Positions 28,527-36,905 of a DNA stretch of 64,000 bases are shown piece after piece. The translations under genes and the position numbers were made by a program. A model generated the notes under the pieces. That model saw only the letters and a list, made by a program, of their open reading frames with translations. It made no database searches and was not told where the DNA came from. The number at the start of each line of letters is the position of its first letter. The stretch's first letter is position 1. Origin of the DNA: Arthrobacter livingstonensis (GTDB lineage: Bacteria; Actinomycetota; Actinomycetes; Actinomycetales; Micrococcaceae); NCBI RefSeq assembly GCF_003219815.1, contig NZ_QJVD01000006.1:62001-126000 (forward strand). The letters run 5' to 3'.

Positions 28527-29420
28527 TTATTTGCTGAAGCCGGCGGTCAGCCCGCTCAGCAGCTGACGGCGGCCCAAAATGTAGAGCACAAGGATGGGCA
28601 GCGTGGTCAACACCACCGAGGCCAGCACGGCTGGAATATTGACGGAGTACTGACCCTGAAAGCTCCACAGGGCCAGGGGCAACACCCGCAGTTCCGGACT
28701 TTGCGTCAGGATGAGCGGGAGCAGGAAGCCGTTCCAGACGCCCAGGCCGTTGTAGATGGCAACCGTGACGATGGCCGGCTTGGTCAGCGGAAGCGCCAGG
28801 CGCCACATGGTCTGCCATTCGGAACATCCATCCAGCCGCATGGACTCGAACAGCTCGTTCGGAACATCGCGGATGAAGTTGGAGAGGATGAGCACGGTTA
28901 GCGGGATGGCGAAGGCGATGGAGGGAAGCACCAGGGCCAGCAGCGAATCGTAGAGGTGCATCTTAATGATCAGCAGGTAGACCGGGATGATCGTGGCCTG
29001 CAGGGGAATAGCCAGACCCATCAAAAACAGCGCGTTGACCCCCTTGAGGAACTTTCCCCGGCCGCGCACGATGGCGAACGACGCCATGAAGGAGAAGGCC
29101 ACGGCGGGCACGGTCGAGCCGACGGTAACGATGACGCTGTTGAGGAAGTACCGGCCAAAATCGTTGGCAAGCACCATCCGGTAGTTCTCCAGCGTCGGAT
29201 GGGCTGGCAGGGCCAGGGGGTTTTGGCTGAAGTAGCCTGCCTGGCTCTTGAAAGAGGTGACGGCGATGTAGTAGATCGGGATGATGATGACCGCCAGCCA
29301 GATCCACCCGGCAGCACCTGCGGGGAGATTGAGCTTTCGCAGCCGGCGGCCCATGCCGCTGCCCCGTTGAGGGGACGCTTGGGTCCCTGTGGGGGCTGGT
29401 TTGGACAAGGTGGTTGTCAT
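28527..29420 (-). CDS. CUT1 ABC sugar permease, MalG type
   Basis: A 297-residue permease with six hydrophobic segments. The EAA loop is ESMRLDGCSEWQTMWRLALP near residue 185, and YNGLGVWNGFLLPLILTQSP and the C-terminal LGRRQLLSGLTAGFSK are MalG-type. The start ATG 29420 lies 2 bases after the stop of the upstream permease; the longer frame to 29825 is shadow of that gene. No ATPase gene lies in the operon. Confidence 0.88.
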   Translation of the reverse strand: MTTTLSKPAPTGTQASPQRGSGMGRRLRKLNLPAGAAGWIWLAVIIIPIYYIAVTSFKSQAGYFSQNPLALPAHPTLENYRMVLANDFGRYFLNSVIVTVGSTVPAVAFSFMASFAIVRGRGKFLKGVNALFLMGLAIPLQATIIPVYLLIIKMHLYDSLLALVLPSIAFAIPLTVLILSNFIRDVPNELFESMRLDGCSEWQTMWRLALPLTKPAIVTVAIYNGLGVWNGFLLPLILTQSPELRVLPLALWSFQGQYSVNIPAVLASVVLTTLPILVLYILGRRQLLSGLTAGFSK

Positions 29421-29422
29421 GG

Positions 29423-30343
29423 TTACAGGCCTTCCAATTGGCTGCCGTTTTTGTCCTTGCCACCGAGCCGCTGGAGCAGCAGGGCCAGGCCGAGGCCAAG
29501 TGCCACCAAGATGACAGCGGTGACACTGGCTTGGCCCATCTGGTTTGCCTTGAAACCTGTCAGGTACATGTCCAGGGCCAAGTTTCGGGTCGCGTTGCCG
29601 GGCCCGCCGTTGGTGAGCACGAAGATCATGTCGAAGTACGTCAGTGCCCCCACCACCATGAGCGTGGATGAGGTGATGATGGTGTACTTCAGCTGCGGGA
29701 CGGTGATGTAGACGAACTGCTTGAACCGGCCCGCACCGTCGATCTCCGCGGCCTCGTACAACTGCCGCGGAATCTGGCGCACCCCGCCTTGGTAGATCAG
29801 CGTGTGGAAGGGGATGAACTGCCACGACACCACGAAGATCACCACTCCAAGCGCCAGTTGCGGCTGTCCGAGCCAGTCCTGGGCCAGAATCGGCAGGTGC
29901 AGGCCCGCGGCCAGCCCAAAGTTGGGGTCAAGCAGTGACTTGTAGGCGATGGCGATCGCGGCCGAGGAGAGCAGCAACGGCAGGAAGTACAGCACCGCCA
30001 ACAAGGCCCGGTACTTTTGTGAGCCCGCAGAGAAGACGCCCAAAAGCAGGCTGATGGGTGTCTGGATGAGCCATGAGACCGCCATGATGATGAACGTCAG
30101 CCCGAGCGCGTGGTACATCATGGGGTCCGCGAACGTCCGCAGCCAGTTTGCCGCTCCTGCGAAGGAGATTGAGCCAATGCCGTCCCAGTTCGCGAAGCTA
30201 AGCAGCAGCACGCCGGCCAGCGGGGCGATCGCAAAGAGCAGGAATAGCGCCAGGGCCGGCAAGACCAGCCAGGCCAGTGAACCAGTCTTTCCCTTGCTTT
30301 GCGCCCCGGTGCCAAGGGCGGATAGGGATGTGGTGGCTGTCAT
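29423..30343 (-). CDS. CUT1 ABC sugar permease, MalF type
   Basis: A 306-residue permease with six hydrophobic segments from residue 20. The EAA loop reads EAAEIDGAGRFKQFVYITVP near residue 205, followed by VLTNGGPGNATRNLALDMY, the MalF-type hallmark. ATG 30343 overlaps the stop of the binding-protein gene by 4 bases. It forms the channel with the permease at 28527. Confidence 0.88.
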   Translation of the reverse strand: MTATTSLSALGTGAQSKGKTGSLAWLVLPALALFLLFAIAPLAGVLLLSFANWDGIGSISFAGAANWLRTFADPMMYHALGLTFIIMAVSWLIQTPISLLLGVFSAGSQKYRALLAVLYFLPLLLSSAAIAIAYKSLLDPNFGLAAGLHLPILAQDWLGQPQLALGVVIFVVSWQFIPFHTLIYQGGVRQIPRQLYEAAEIDGAGRFKQFVYITVPQLKYTIITSSTLMVVGALTYFDMIFVLTNGGPGNATRNLALDMYLTGFKANQMGQASVTAVILVALGLGLALLLQRLGGKDKNGSQLEGL

Positions 30344-31671
30344 TGGCCAAGGGTCGCGTTCATGTTGCTGGCGAACTTCTGCGGCGTGATGGACTTGGTG
30401 AACAGCTGGTCGATGTTGTTCAGCAACGCCTCGGCTGCGGTGGGGCTCAGGGCCTGGTCCCATGACTGCTGGAAGTTCGGGGCGTCCTTGGCCAGGTTGT
30501 AGACGAAGCCCAAGAAGTCCTTGTCGTCAGTGGCTGCCAATTGAGCGTCAATGCCGGTAACAATCGGCACGGCGCCGGACTGGATCCACGCGGTGACTTC
30601 GGCGGGGGTGAGCATGCCGGTCGCGAAGTATTTCTTCGCCGTATCTTGTTCAGCCTTCGTCGCCTTCGCGGAGATGGACATGTACTGCCCGGGGTTGCCG
30701 ATGCTGTTCTTCGGGTCCCCGGTGCCGCTGCCGATCGTGGGAAAGTTGAACCAGCCGAGGTTGCCCTTCTTGACGAAGTCGCCGCCGTCGTTCTTCATGC
30801 TCCCGTAGGTCCACGCGCCGTGGAGCATCATGGCCGCCTTGCCGGTGTAGAGCAGAGCCTGGTCGGCGTTGGAATCGGCGGTGATCGAGGAGAAGCCCTT
30901 GATGAATCCATTGGCCGAGATCAGCTCCTGGATCTTGGTCAGCGCCTCGATGGCCGCGGGATTGGACCACGCATTGGCCTTGCCAGCGAAGATGTCGTTA
31001 AACACCTGGGGGCCGCCGATCCTGTCAAACATGTATTCCAGCCACATCATGGACGTCCAGCGGGATTGGCCGCCCAGGGAGATGGGTGCGATTCCCATGC
31101 CGTTGAACGTTTTGGCCAGTGTCAGGAGGTCGTCCCAAGTCTTGGGTGGCTGTACATTGGCCTTGGCGAAGACCTCCTTGTTGTAGAAGAAGATGATGGG
31201 TGCAACCGTCTCGTTGGGCAGTGCGTAGATTTTTCCGTCGATGGTGGCGGCACCAAACGACGACGGGAACAGCCGGTCCTTGACCTTCGGGTTCTCGGCA
31301 AGCCACGAGGTCAGGTCGATGACCTGGTTTGCCTTCGCGTAGGTCTTCAGGCCACCGCCGCCCCAGCCGTAGATCATGGTGGGTGCCTCACCGGCGCCAA
31401 TGGCTGTCTTGATTTTTGTCTTGAAGGCGTCGTTCTGAAAGAGCGTGAGCTTGATTTGGTTGTCGGGATTCGCCTTGTTGAAGACATCGATCGAGTTCTT
31501 TCGAATGACCTCCCCGGGCGCCCCTGTCAGGGACCAGATGCTGGCGGCGACGGCGCCGCCAGAGCCGCCTCCGGGCCCGGCCGTGCCACAGGCGCTCAGG
31601 CCCCAGGCTGCCAGCGGGGCCACCACTGCAAGTGAAAGAAATGATCGTCGCGATGCAAGCTTGCGTTCCAT
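30340..31671 (-). CDS. CUT1 sugar-binding lipoprotein
   Basis: A 443-residue receptor. It starts MERKLASRRSFLSLAVVAPL and has its lipobox at LSACG (cysteine about residue 28); RRSFLS may act as a twin-arginine signal. The mature fold is family-1 solute binding: ASIWSLTGAPGEVIRK, MIYGWGGGGLKTYAKANQVI, APIIFFYNKEVFAKANVQPP. ATG 31671 is preceded by GGAGAACAAGA, so the arginine-rich extension to 31716 is rejected. It heads the six-gene operon and faces the LacI gene at 31855. The substrate is unknown. Confidence 0.87.
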   Translation of the reverse strand: MERKLASRRSFLSLAVVAPLAAWGLSACGTAGPGGGSGGAVAASIWSLTGAPGEVIRKNSIDVFNKANPDNQIKLTLFQNDAFKTKIKTAIGAGEAPTMIYGWGGGGLKTYAKANQVIDLTSWLAENPKVKDRLFPSSFGAATIDGKIYALPNETVAPIIFFYNKEVFAKANVQPPKTWDDLLTLAKTFNGMGIAPISLGGQSRWTSMMWLEYMFDRIGGPQVFNDIFAGKANAWSNPAAIEALTKIQELISANGFIKGFSSITADSNADQALLYTGKAAMMLHGAWTYGSMKNDGGDFVKKGNLGWFNFPTIGSGTGDPKNSIGNPGQYMSISAKATKAEQDTAKKYFATGMLTPAEVTAWIQSGAVPIVTGIDAQLAATDDKDFLGFVYNLAKDAPNFQQSWDQALSPTAAEALLNNIDQLFTKSITPQKFASNMNATLGQ

Positions 31672-31708
31672 TCTTGTTCTCCGTTGAAAAGGCCGTCGCC
31701 GGCGATGT

Positions 31709-31840
31709 CGAAACATTTCGCAAATAATTCTGCGGTTGGGATGAACTTAGCCGTGTTCCACATCACACGTCAAGGAGAATTTTGGAAATATTGACGCCGG
31801 TTATGTACTCAGGCACACTGTTGGGGATAGAAACTTTTCG
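31709..31840. promoter_or_regulatory. pair of LacI-type operators between divergent genes
   Basis: CGAAACATTTCG (31709-31720) is a perfect 5-2-5 dyad. AGAAACTTTTCG (31829-31840) matches it at 10 of 12 positions. One lies just upstream of the importer operon (start 31671), the other just before the LacI gene (start 31855). The 120-base centre-to-centre spacing would allow DNA looping. Binding by the LacI regulator at 31855 is inferred. Confidence 0.6.
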
Positions 31841-31854
31841 AGGAATGGAGCGCA

Positions 31855-32892
31855 ATGCGTGTGGATGGCAAGCGGGCCAAGCCGGTGCTGGCCACGGTGG
31901 CTGCGCTGGCAGGGGTATCGGCGCCCACCGTTTCCAAGGTGATCAACGGCAGGGACGACGTCGCTGCGGACACCCGCGCCCGGGTCCAGGCGGCACTGGA
32001 CAAACTGGGTTATGAGTCCCCGGTCCAACGCAGGGCGCGCTCCACGGGGCCGGTCATGGTGGACCTGGTGATCGACGGCATCAACAACCAGTATTCCCTT
32101 GAAGTGCTCACCGGCATCCTGGACTACGCGGCCAGCGAGGGCGTGGAGATTGTGCTCAGCAATGTCACTCCAGGACGGCTGCACAATGCCAACCATGAGC
32201 AATGGGCGCAGCGCATGGTGGAGTCCGGGCGCAAGGGGCTGATCCTGGTCACCTCGGAGGTGACGGCAAGGCAGCTGGAATCCTTCAAGCGCCGCGACAT
32301 CCCGGTGGTGGTCATTGATCCGCTCAACCCGCCCCACAGCGGCTTTGTCAGCGTGGGGGCCACCAACTGGGCCGGCGGGAAGGCGGCCGCAGAGCACCTG
32401 CTGTCGCTGGGCCACCGGCGCATTGCGTTCCTGGGCGGCCCCGAAGCCGCCGAGTGCAGCGTTGCCAGGCTGCACGGCTACCTGGCGGCGCTGATGGGCC
32501 ACGGCATCGCGGCGCGGCCGGACTATGTGCTGGCCGGTGGGTTTAGCCGGGACTTCGGCATTTCCGGCACCGGCCGGCTGCTGGCCCTGCCGGAGCCTCC
32601 CACGGCCATTTTTGCCGGCAGCGATGCTACGGCGCTGGGTGTCCTGGATGAGGCACGACGGCGGCACTTGCGTGTGCCGGAGGACCTCAGTGTGGTGGGT
32701 TTTGACGGCACCGCCCTGGCCGAGCAGGCACTGCCCCGCCTGACCTCCGTGGCGCAGCCGCTCAAGGAGATGGGCCGTGCGGCACTTCGCTCCGTGCTCC
32801 GGCTGGCCCAGGGGGAGACGCTGGACTCCCTGCACGTGGAACTGGCCACGGAGCTGGTGGTCCGCGATTCAACGGCGGCGCCTGCCGCTTAG
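31855..32892 (+). CDS. LacI-family transcriptional regulator
   Basis: A 345-residue LacI repressor. The helix-turn-helix is TVAALAGVSAPTVSKVINGR (about residues 13-34), and the effector domain (VMVDLVIDGINNQYSLEVL to ATELVVRDST) is complete. CGAGGAATGGAGCGCA precedes ATG 31855. It is divergent from the binding-protein/permease/dehydrogenase operon and most likely represses it and itself through the operator pair. The sugar ligand is unknown. Confidence 0.88.
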   Translation: MRVDGKRAKPVLATVAALAGVSAPTVSKVINGRDDVAADTRARVQAALDKLGYESPVQRRARSTGPVMVDLVIDGINNQYSLEVLTGILDYAASEGVEIVLSNVTPGRLHNANHEQWAQRMVESGRKGLILVTSEVTARQLESFKRRDIPVVVIDPLNPPHSGFVSVGATNWAGGKAAAEHLLSLGHRRIAFLGGPEAAECSVARLHGYLAALMGHGIAARPDYVLAGGFSRDFGISGTGRLLALPEPPTAIFAGSDATALGVLDEARRRHLRVPEDLSVVGFDGTALAEQALPRLTSVAQPLKEMGRAALRSVLRLAQGETLDSLHVELATELVVRDSTAAPAA

Positions 32893-33084
32893 CCTCCCGT
32901 CCACCGGGCGCCCGCCGGTAGGGTGGCGCCCGCCGCTGGGTCTGCGCATGCCCCCGGGGCCCCGCCGTGACCGAATCTGTGCGACCTGCCGAAACAAAAA
33001 GTGCGCTTAAGGGATATTGTGTGAAGTTGTGAAAAGCCTGTTTGATTTTGGGTATTCGGCGTAGGCTCGGGCCTAACGAGTGCG

Positions 33085-34698
33085 ATGAAGCAGGGGGACC
33101 TTTCGGTGGCGTTTTCCCAAGGCAAGTCCCGGTCATTCCAGTTGGGCATGGCCGTTGCATGCACGCTGCTGGCGTCGGGCGGATTTGTCGGCGCGGGCTA
33201 TGCCGAAAACTCCGTGGCTGACAACGCCGCAGCCACGGCCGCCGCGCAGCCGGCGGTGCACTCCTCCAGTGACCAACCCAGTGTCCAGCCAATGATTGCC
33301 GCAGGGCTGGATTCCCTCGCGACACAAAGCGCGGGGATCAAGATCTCTTTTGCCGACACGTTGATCCTCGCGCGCAAGACAACGCCCAGGACTCGCTTTG
33401 ACCTGACAAATCCCAATGCCAACACGGCCGGGCTCGCACAATACGCCAATGCCCTGCGCGGAGGCATCCCCGAAATGTCACCCGGCCTTATCTCTGAGGT
33501 CCGCGGGGACATCCTGGCCGCTGCCTACCAGGGCCTGGGCCACAGCTACGTCTGGGGCGGTACCAGCTTTGCCTCCGGTTGGGACTGCTCCGGCTTTGTG
33601 CAGTGGGCCTACGCCCAGGCCGGTGCTGCCCTGCCCCGCACCGAGCAGTGGCTGCCCATGGTCCAGACCAAAAACCCCCAGCCCGGGGACCTGGTGGTCC
33701 AGAATCCCGACGGACCCAACCACTGGTCGCACATTGGCATCTACATTGGCAACGGCCTGATGATTAGTGCGTTGAATCCGTCGGTGGGAACCATCCTGCA
33801 CACGCCGGCGTCCACCAGCAGTTCCTCCACCTACTTCACCATGCCGGAGTTCGCCGCCCAGGATGAGAAGGCGGCCAAGGCAGCAAAGGACAGAGGCGCG
33901 AAGGACGCCTCGAGCCTCAGGGACGCCAGCAGCCATCCAGGCAAGACGTCAAGCAAATCCGCCAAGCCCACGCCGAGCGACAAGCCGACGCCGAGCGTGA
34001 CGGCCAAGCCGACGCCGACCGACAAGCCGACGCCGAGCGTGACGGCCAAGCCGACGCCGACTGAGACGGCCAAGCCGACGCCGACTGAGACGGCCAAGCC
34101 GACGCCGACTGAGACGGCCAAGCCGACGAGCACTGTGACAAAGCCGCCCGCGACGACAAATCCCGCCACGGCGACGCCCGTGACCACTGCCGCCGTTGCC
34201 CCGGCTGCGCCGGCAGCCACGGGCTGGTACACCACCGTTCCCACCGTCACGCTGGCGGTCGTGGACAAGGCTGCCGTGGCACAGACCGAATACCAGATTG
34301 GCGACGGCCCCTGGGTTCGGTACACCAAGGCGTTCGCCCTCCCGGACGGCGTCAACTCCGTGAAATTCCGCTCCATCGACCTTGCCGGCGATCTGGAAAC
34401 GGCAAAGACATTGGGCTCCCTTAAGGTGGACACCACCGTGCCCTCCATCACCGCAACAATTGCCGACCGCACCGCGACGATCACAGCTGCCGATTCCGGT
34501 TCAGGCATTGCCGCGGTCGAATACTCCACCGACGGCGGAACCACCTGGCGGGCTTACACGGTGCCCATCAAGGCAGGGGTTGACGGCGTGTCCCTCGCCT
34601 ACCGCGCCACCGACGCGGCCGGTTTGACAGCGACTTCCACAAAGGATGCCGTGGTGGCTCCGGTGGCAGGGACGCAACCCGGTGCGCCGGTGCAATAG
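33085..34698 (+). CDS. secreted NlpC/P60 peptidoglycan hydrolase with KPTP repeats
   Basis: A 537-residue exported protein. The signal peptide spans about residues 18-40 (LGMAVACTLLASGGFVGAGYA). The NlpC/P60 domain covers residues about 145-260, with catalytic Cys 168 (WDCSGF) and His 216 (HWSHIGIY). A Lys-Pro-Thr-Pro linker follows (about 293-350), a wall-spanning type of segment. The C-terminus holds two beta-sandwich-like repeats ending VEYSTDGGTTWRAYTVPIKAG, similar to bacterial Ig-like/OmpL47-type modules. It cleaves peptide bonds in the wall. The 192-base gap upstream ends with a plausible promoter (TAGGCT at 33063); I saw no c-di-AMP riboswitch. Confidence 0.85.
   Translation: MKQGDLSVAFSQGKSRSFQLGMAVACTLLASGGFVGAGYAENSVADNAAATAAAQPAVHSSSDQPSVQPMIAAGLDSLATQSAGIKISFADTLILARKTTPRTRFDLTNPNANTAGLAQYANALRGGIPEMSPGLISEVRGDILAAAYQGLGHSYVWGGTSFASGWDCSGFVQWAYAQAGAALPRTEQWLPMVQTKNPQPGDLVVQNPDGPNHWSHIGIYIGNGLMISALNPSVGTILHTPASTSSSSTYFTMPEFAAQDEKAAKAAKDRGAKDASSLRDASSHPGKTSSKSAKPTPSDKPTPSVTAKPTPTDKPTPSVTAKPTPTETAKPTPTETAKPTPTETAKPTSTVTKPPATTNPATATPVTTAAVAPAAPAATGWYTTVPTVTLAVVDKAAVAQTEYQIGDGPWVRYTKAFALPDGVNSVKFRSIDLAGDLETAKTLGSLKVDTTVPSITATIADRTATITAADSGSGIAAVEYSTDGGTTWRAYTVPIKAGVDGVSLAYRATDAAGLTATSTKDAVVAPVAGTQPGAPVQ
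33964..34134 (+). repeat. tandem repeat coding for the KPTP linker
   Basis: A core AAGCCGACGCCGA recurs every 24-30 bases. The last three units of 24 bases (GAGACGGCC plus AAGCCGACGCCGACT) are identical, and the two preceding 54-base blocks (GACAAGCCGACGCCGAGCGT...) are nearly identical to each other. Identity at the DNA level points to recent slippage or recombination, so the linker length probably varies between strains. Confidence 0.8.
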
Positions 34699-34724
34699 CT
34701 CCCCGTCGAGCCGGAACGGGCCGT

Positions 34725-35393
34725 TTAATTTTGGCGGCCCTGCAGATACTGCAGATACTGCAGGACAGCGAGGACGCGGCGGTGGTCGCCGGCCGTTTGG
34801 TGCAGCCCCAGTTTGAGGAAAATGGAGCTGATGTGTTTTTCCACGGCGCCGGCGCCGACCACCAGGGCGCGGGAGATCGCTGCATTGCTGCGCCCCTGCG
34901 CCATGAGCCCGAGGACCTCGGTTTCCCGCGGGCTGAGCGTGCTGGTGGGATCGGCGGTGCCGCGGTTGGCCAGCAGCTGGCTGACCACATCCGGGTCGAT
35001 CACAGCCTCACCGCCGGCCACGCGCTCCATGGCGGCGGCAAAATCCTCGAAGCGGGCCACCCGGTCCTTGAGGAGGTACCCCACACCGGCGCCGGCGGAC
35101 GAACCTGCCAGCAGTTCCGTGGCGTAGCTGAGCTCCACGTATTGGGAGAGCACCAGGACCGCAACTGACGGGAACGCGGAACGGATCTGCAGCGCGGCCC
35201 TCAACCCTTCATCCCGGTGCGACGGCGGCATGCGCACGTCGGTGATGACCAGGTCCGGGACATGCTCGGCCACCGCCGTCAACAGGGATTCGCCGTCTCC
35301 AACGGCGGCACACACCTGGGCGCCGGTTTCTTCAACCAATCTGACAAGACCTTCACGGAGCAGGACGGAATCTTCTGCCAAAACAACTCGCAT
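34725..35393 (-). CDS. response regulator, NarL/LuxR family
   Basis: A 222-residue regulator. The receiver domain has VLAEDSVLLREGLVRLVEE, phospho-acceptor Asp 52 (LVITDVRMPP), Ser in VLVLSQYVE and Lys in YLLKDRV. The C-terminal LuxR domain reads LSPRETEVLGLMAQGRSNAAI and VEKHISSIFLKLGL. The tail QYLQYLQGRQN is coded by a CAGATACTG duplication. It is transcribed after its kinase (35399), 5 bases apart. The target is unknown; the divergent efflux gene at 36902 is a candidate. Confidence 0.9.
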   Translation of the reverse strand: MRVVLAEDSVLLREGLVRLVEETGAQVCAAVGDGESLLTAVAEHVPDLVITDVRMPPSHRDEGLRAALQIRSAFPSVAVLVLSQYVELSYATELLAGSSAGAGVGYLLKDRVARFEDFAAAMERVAGGEAVIDPDVVSQLLANRGTADPTSTLSPRETEVLGLMAQGRSNAAISRALVVGAGAVEKHISSIFLKLGLHQTAGDHRRVLAVLQYLQYLQGRQN

Positions 35394-35398
35394 GTCCT

Positions 35399-36730
35399 TC
35401 AGGTTAGCGGTTGGGTGGCCGCTGCGTGCAGCGGGATCGACGCGCGCAGGAGAGTGGGACCGCCTTCCGGGCTCGCGATGTCCATGGAGCCGTCCACACC
35501 GGCCAGGCGGTCCACCAGCCCGGCCAGCCCGTGGCCCTTGCCCACGTGGGCCCCGCCCCGGCCGTCGTCGTACACCTCCATCGTCAGTGCGCCCGCCGTT
35601 GCTTCGACAACGACGCTGGCGGAGGTGGCCCCGGCGTGTTTGGACACATTCGCCAGCGCCTCGGAAATGACGAAGAAAGCCGCGTTCTCGGCACTTTCCT
35701 CCAGCCGCCCGCCGTCGTCCAGGTTGCTGGTGAGCCGCACCGGAACCGTGGCGCGGGTGGCCAGTGATGCCACGGCGGCGTGCAGGCCGCGGTCGGCCAG
35801 GATGGGCGGGGCGATGCCGCGGGACAGTGCACGCAACTCGGCCAGCGCCTCCCGGCTTTGCTCCAACGCGCCGTCCATCAAGGCCTGCGCGGCCTCGGGG
35901 TCCCGGGCCATGTGGCGTTTGGCGGATTCCACGTCCATCTGCAGCCGGATCAGCCGTTGCTGGGGGCCGTCGTGCAGGTCGCGTTCAATCTTGCGCAGCA
36001 TCCGGACCTCCTGCGAGACAACTTGGGCGCGGCTGCCGGCCAGCTCGGCGCTGCGGGCGCGCAGGGCCGCGTTTTCGTTGGTGAGCAGACTACGCGCGAT
36101 GCCCGCATCAATGGAGGCCAGCAGGTGTGTGATGAAAGGCAGGGTGAGGACGAAGACGACGGCGGCCACGAGTTCCAGCAGCACCTGGGCGTCGGCGGGG
36201 TTCATGTCCAGGCGCGTGTCCAGGCCGAGTATGGTGGCCAGGTCAGAGTCTTCCGGCGGAAGGTAAATGCGCCAGAACCACTTGGTGAAACCTCCGGCAA
36301 TAACGCCCAGCCATGTGATGGTGACGCAAAAGGCGACGGTGCGGAACACGAATGACACCAGCGTCCCGTGGAGCAGGTCCTTCCACTGCTGCGCATCGGA
36401 GAGGCTGTGGAGCATGCCCCTGATGGTGCGCCGGTTTGCCGCTTTGTAGTGCACGGGAGGAATCCCTCCGGTCCAGCGCACGAGCGCCGACCTGTTGGCA
36501 GCGGCGAATCCCCGGGCAACGGCAAGGCACAGCACGAGGACGGGCAGGCCAACCCAGATGACGAAAATGGAGACTCCCACGGCGAACAACGTCACAAGAA
36601 TGATGAATGACGCCAGGGAGACGAGGAAGCCCGGCAACAGGTAGGCCAGGTCGGAGCCGATCTGGCGCCACGTTGTTCCGCGGAAGATGAGCCAGGAACG
36701 CCGGCTCTTGACGGCTTGGGAATCGATCAT
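35399..36730 (-). CDS. sensor histidine kinase with PF13796-like sensor domain
   Basis: A 443-residue kinase. Four hydrophobic segments (about residues 30-50, 52-74, 122-148, 183-205) enclose a soluble loop, as in the actinobacterial sensor-domain (PF13796) kinases. Phospho-acceptor His 253 lies in KIERDLHDGPQQRLIRLQMD. The ATPase domain has EVYDDGRGGAHVGKGHGLAGL. ATG 36730 with AAGGATGGAAGC upstream is preferred to 36769, which would run into the conserved repeat at 36766. It forms a two-component system with the gene at 34725. Confidence 0.87.
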   Translation of the reverse strand: MIDSQAVKSRRSWLIFRGTTWRQIGSDLAYLLPGFLVSLASFIILVTLFAVGVSIFVIWVGLPVLVLCLAVARGFAAANRSALVRWTGGIPPVHYKAANRRTIRGMLHSLSDAQQWKDLLHGTLVSFVFRTVAFCVTITWLGVIAGGFTKWFWRIYLPPEDSDLATILGLDTRLDMNPADAQVLLELVAAVVFVLTLPFITHLLASIDAGIARSLLTNENAALRARSAELAGSRAQVVSQEVRMLRKIERDLHDGPQQRLIRLQMDVESAKRHMARDPEAAQALMDGALEQSREALAELRALSRGIAPPILADRGLHAAVASLATRATVPVRLTSNLDDGGRLEESAENAAFFVISEALANVSKHAGATSASVVVEATAGALTMEVYDDGRGGAHVGKGHGLAGLVDRLAGVDGSMDIASPEGGPTLLRASIPLHAAATQPLT

Positions 36731-36765
36731 GCTTCCATCCTTGCCGCGTGGGAGTGATGAAACCA

Positions 36766-36805
36766 TCATGCCAGCCGCCCATTCCGGGGTGGGGACAACC
36801 CCCGG
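36766..36805 (+). repeat. leader repeat copy 1 with hairpin, upstream of the MFS efflux gene
   Basis: The 34 bases at 36766-36799 match 38185-38218 at 33 positions (TCATGCCAGCCGCCCATTCC and on to GGGGACAAC). CCGGGG (36784-36789) pairs with CCCCGG (36800-36805) around the loop TGGGGACAAC. The repeat lies between the divergent kinase and MFS genes, about 100 bases before the MFS start. The one base that differs in copy 2 keeps its pairing there. Confidence 0.6.
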
Positions 36806-36905
36806 TCGTTGCCACTACTATTATCGAGAACCCGGCAACGGCGCCGCCCGGGGGACTGGGGCCAAGCTGTTTCCCATCCGTTTGACCCCGGAGGACGGCC
36901 TATGA
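36768..36905 (+). CDS. possible leader peptide upstream of the MFS gene
   Basis: An ATG inside repeat copy 1 opens a 45-codon frame that starts MPAAHSGVGTTPGR and ends RLTPEDGL at TGA 36903-36905. Its stop overlaps the MFS start (ATGA at 36902). The first 12 residues match the frame in repeat copy 2 (MPAAHSGLGTTP) except for V/L. Stop-start overlap is typical of translational coupling. There is only a weak Shine-Dalgarno match (GGAG at 36751), so translation is unproven. Confidence 0.3.
   Translation: MPAAHSGVGTTPGRCHYYYREPGNGAARGTGAKLFPIRLTPEDGL

Noticed and set aside
32893-33084. A c-di-AMP (ydaO) riboswitch before the NlpC/P60 gene.
   Set aside because: This class often precedes wall hydrolases in actinobacteria, but the 192-base gap lacks the conserved blocks and pseudoknot partners I would expect.
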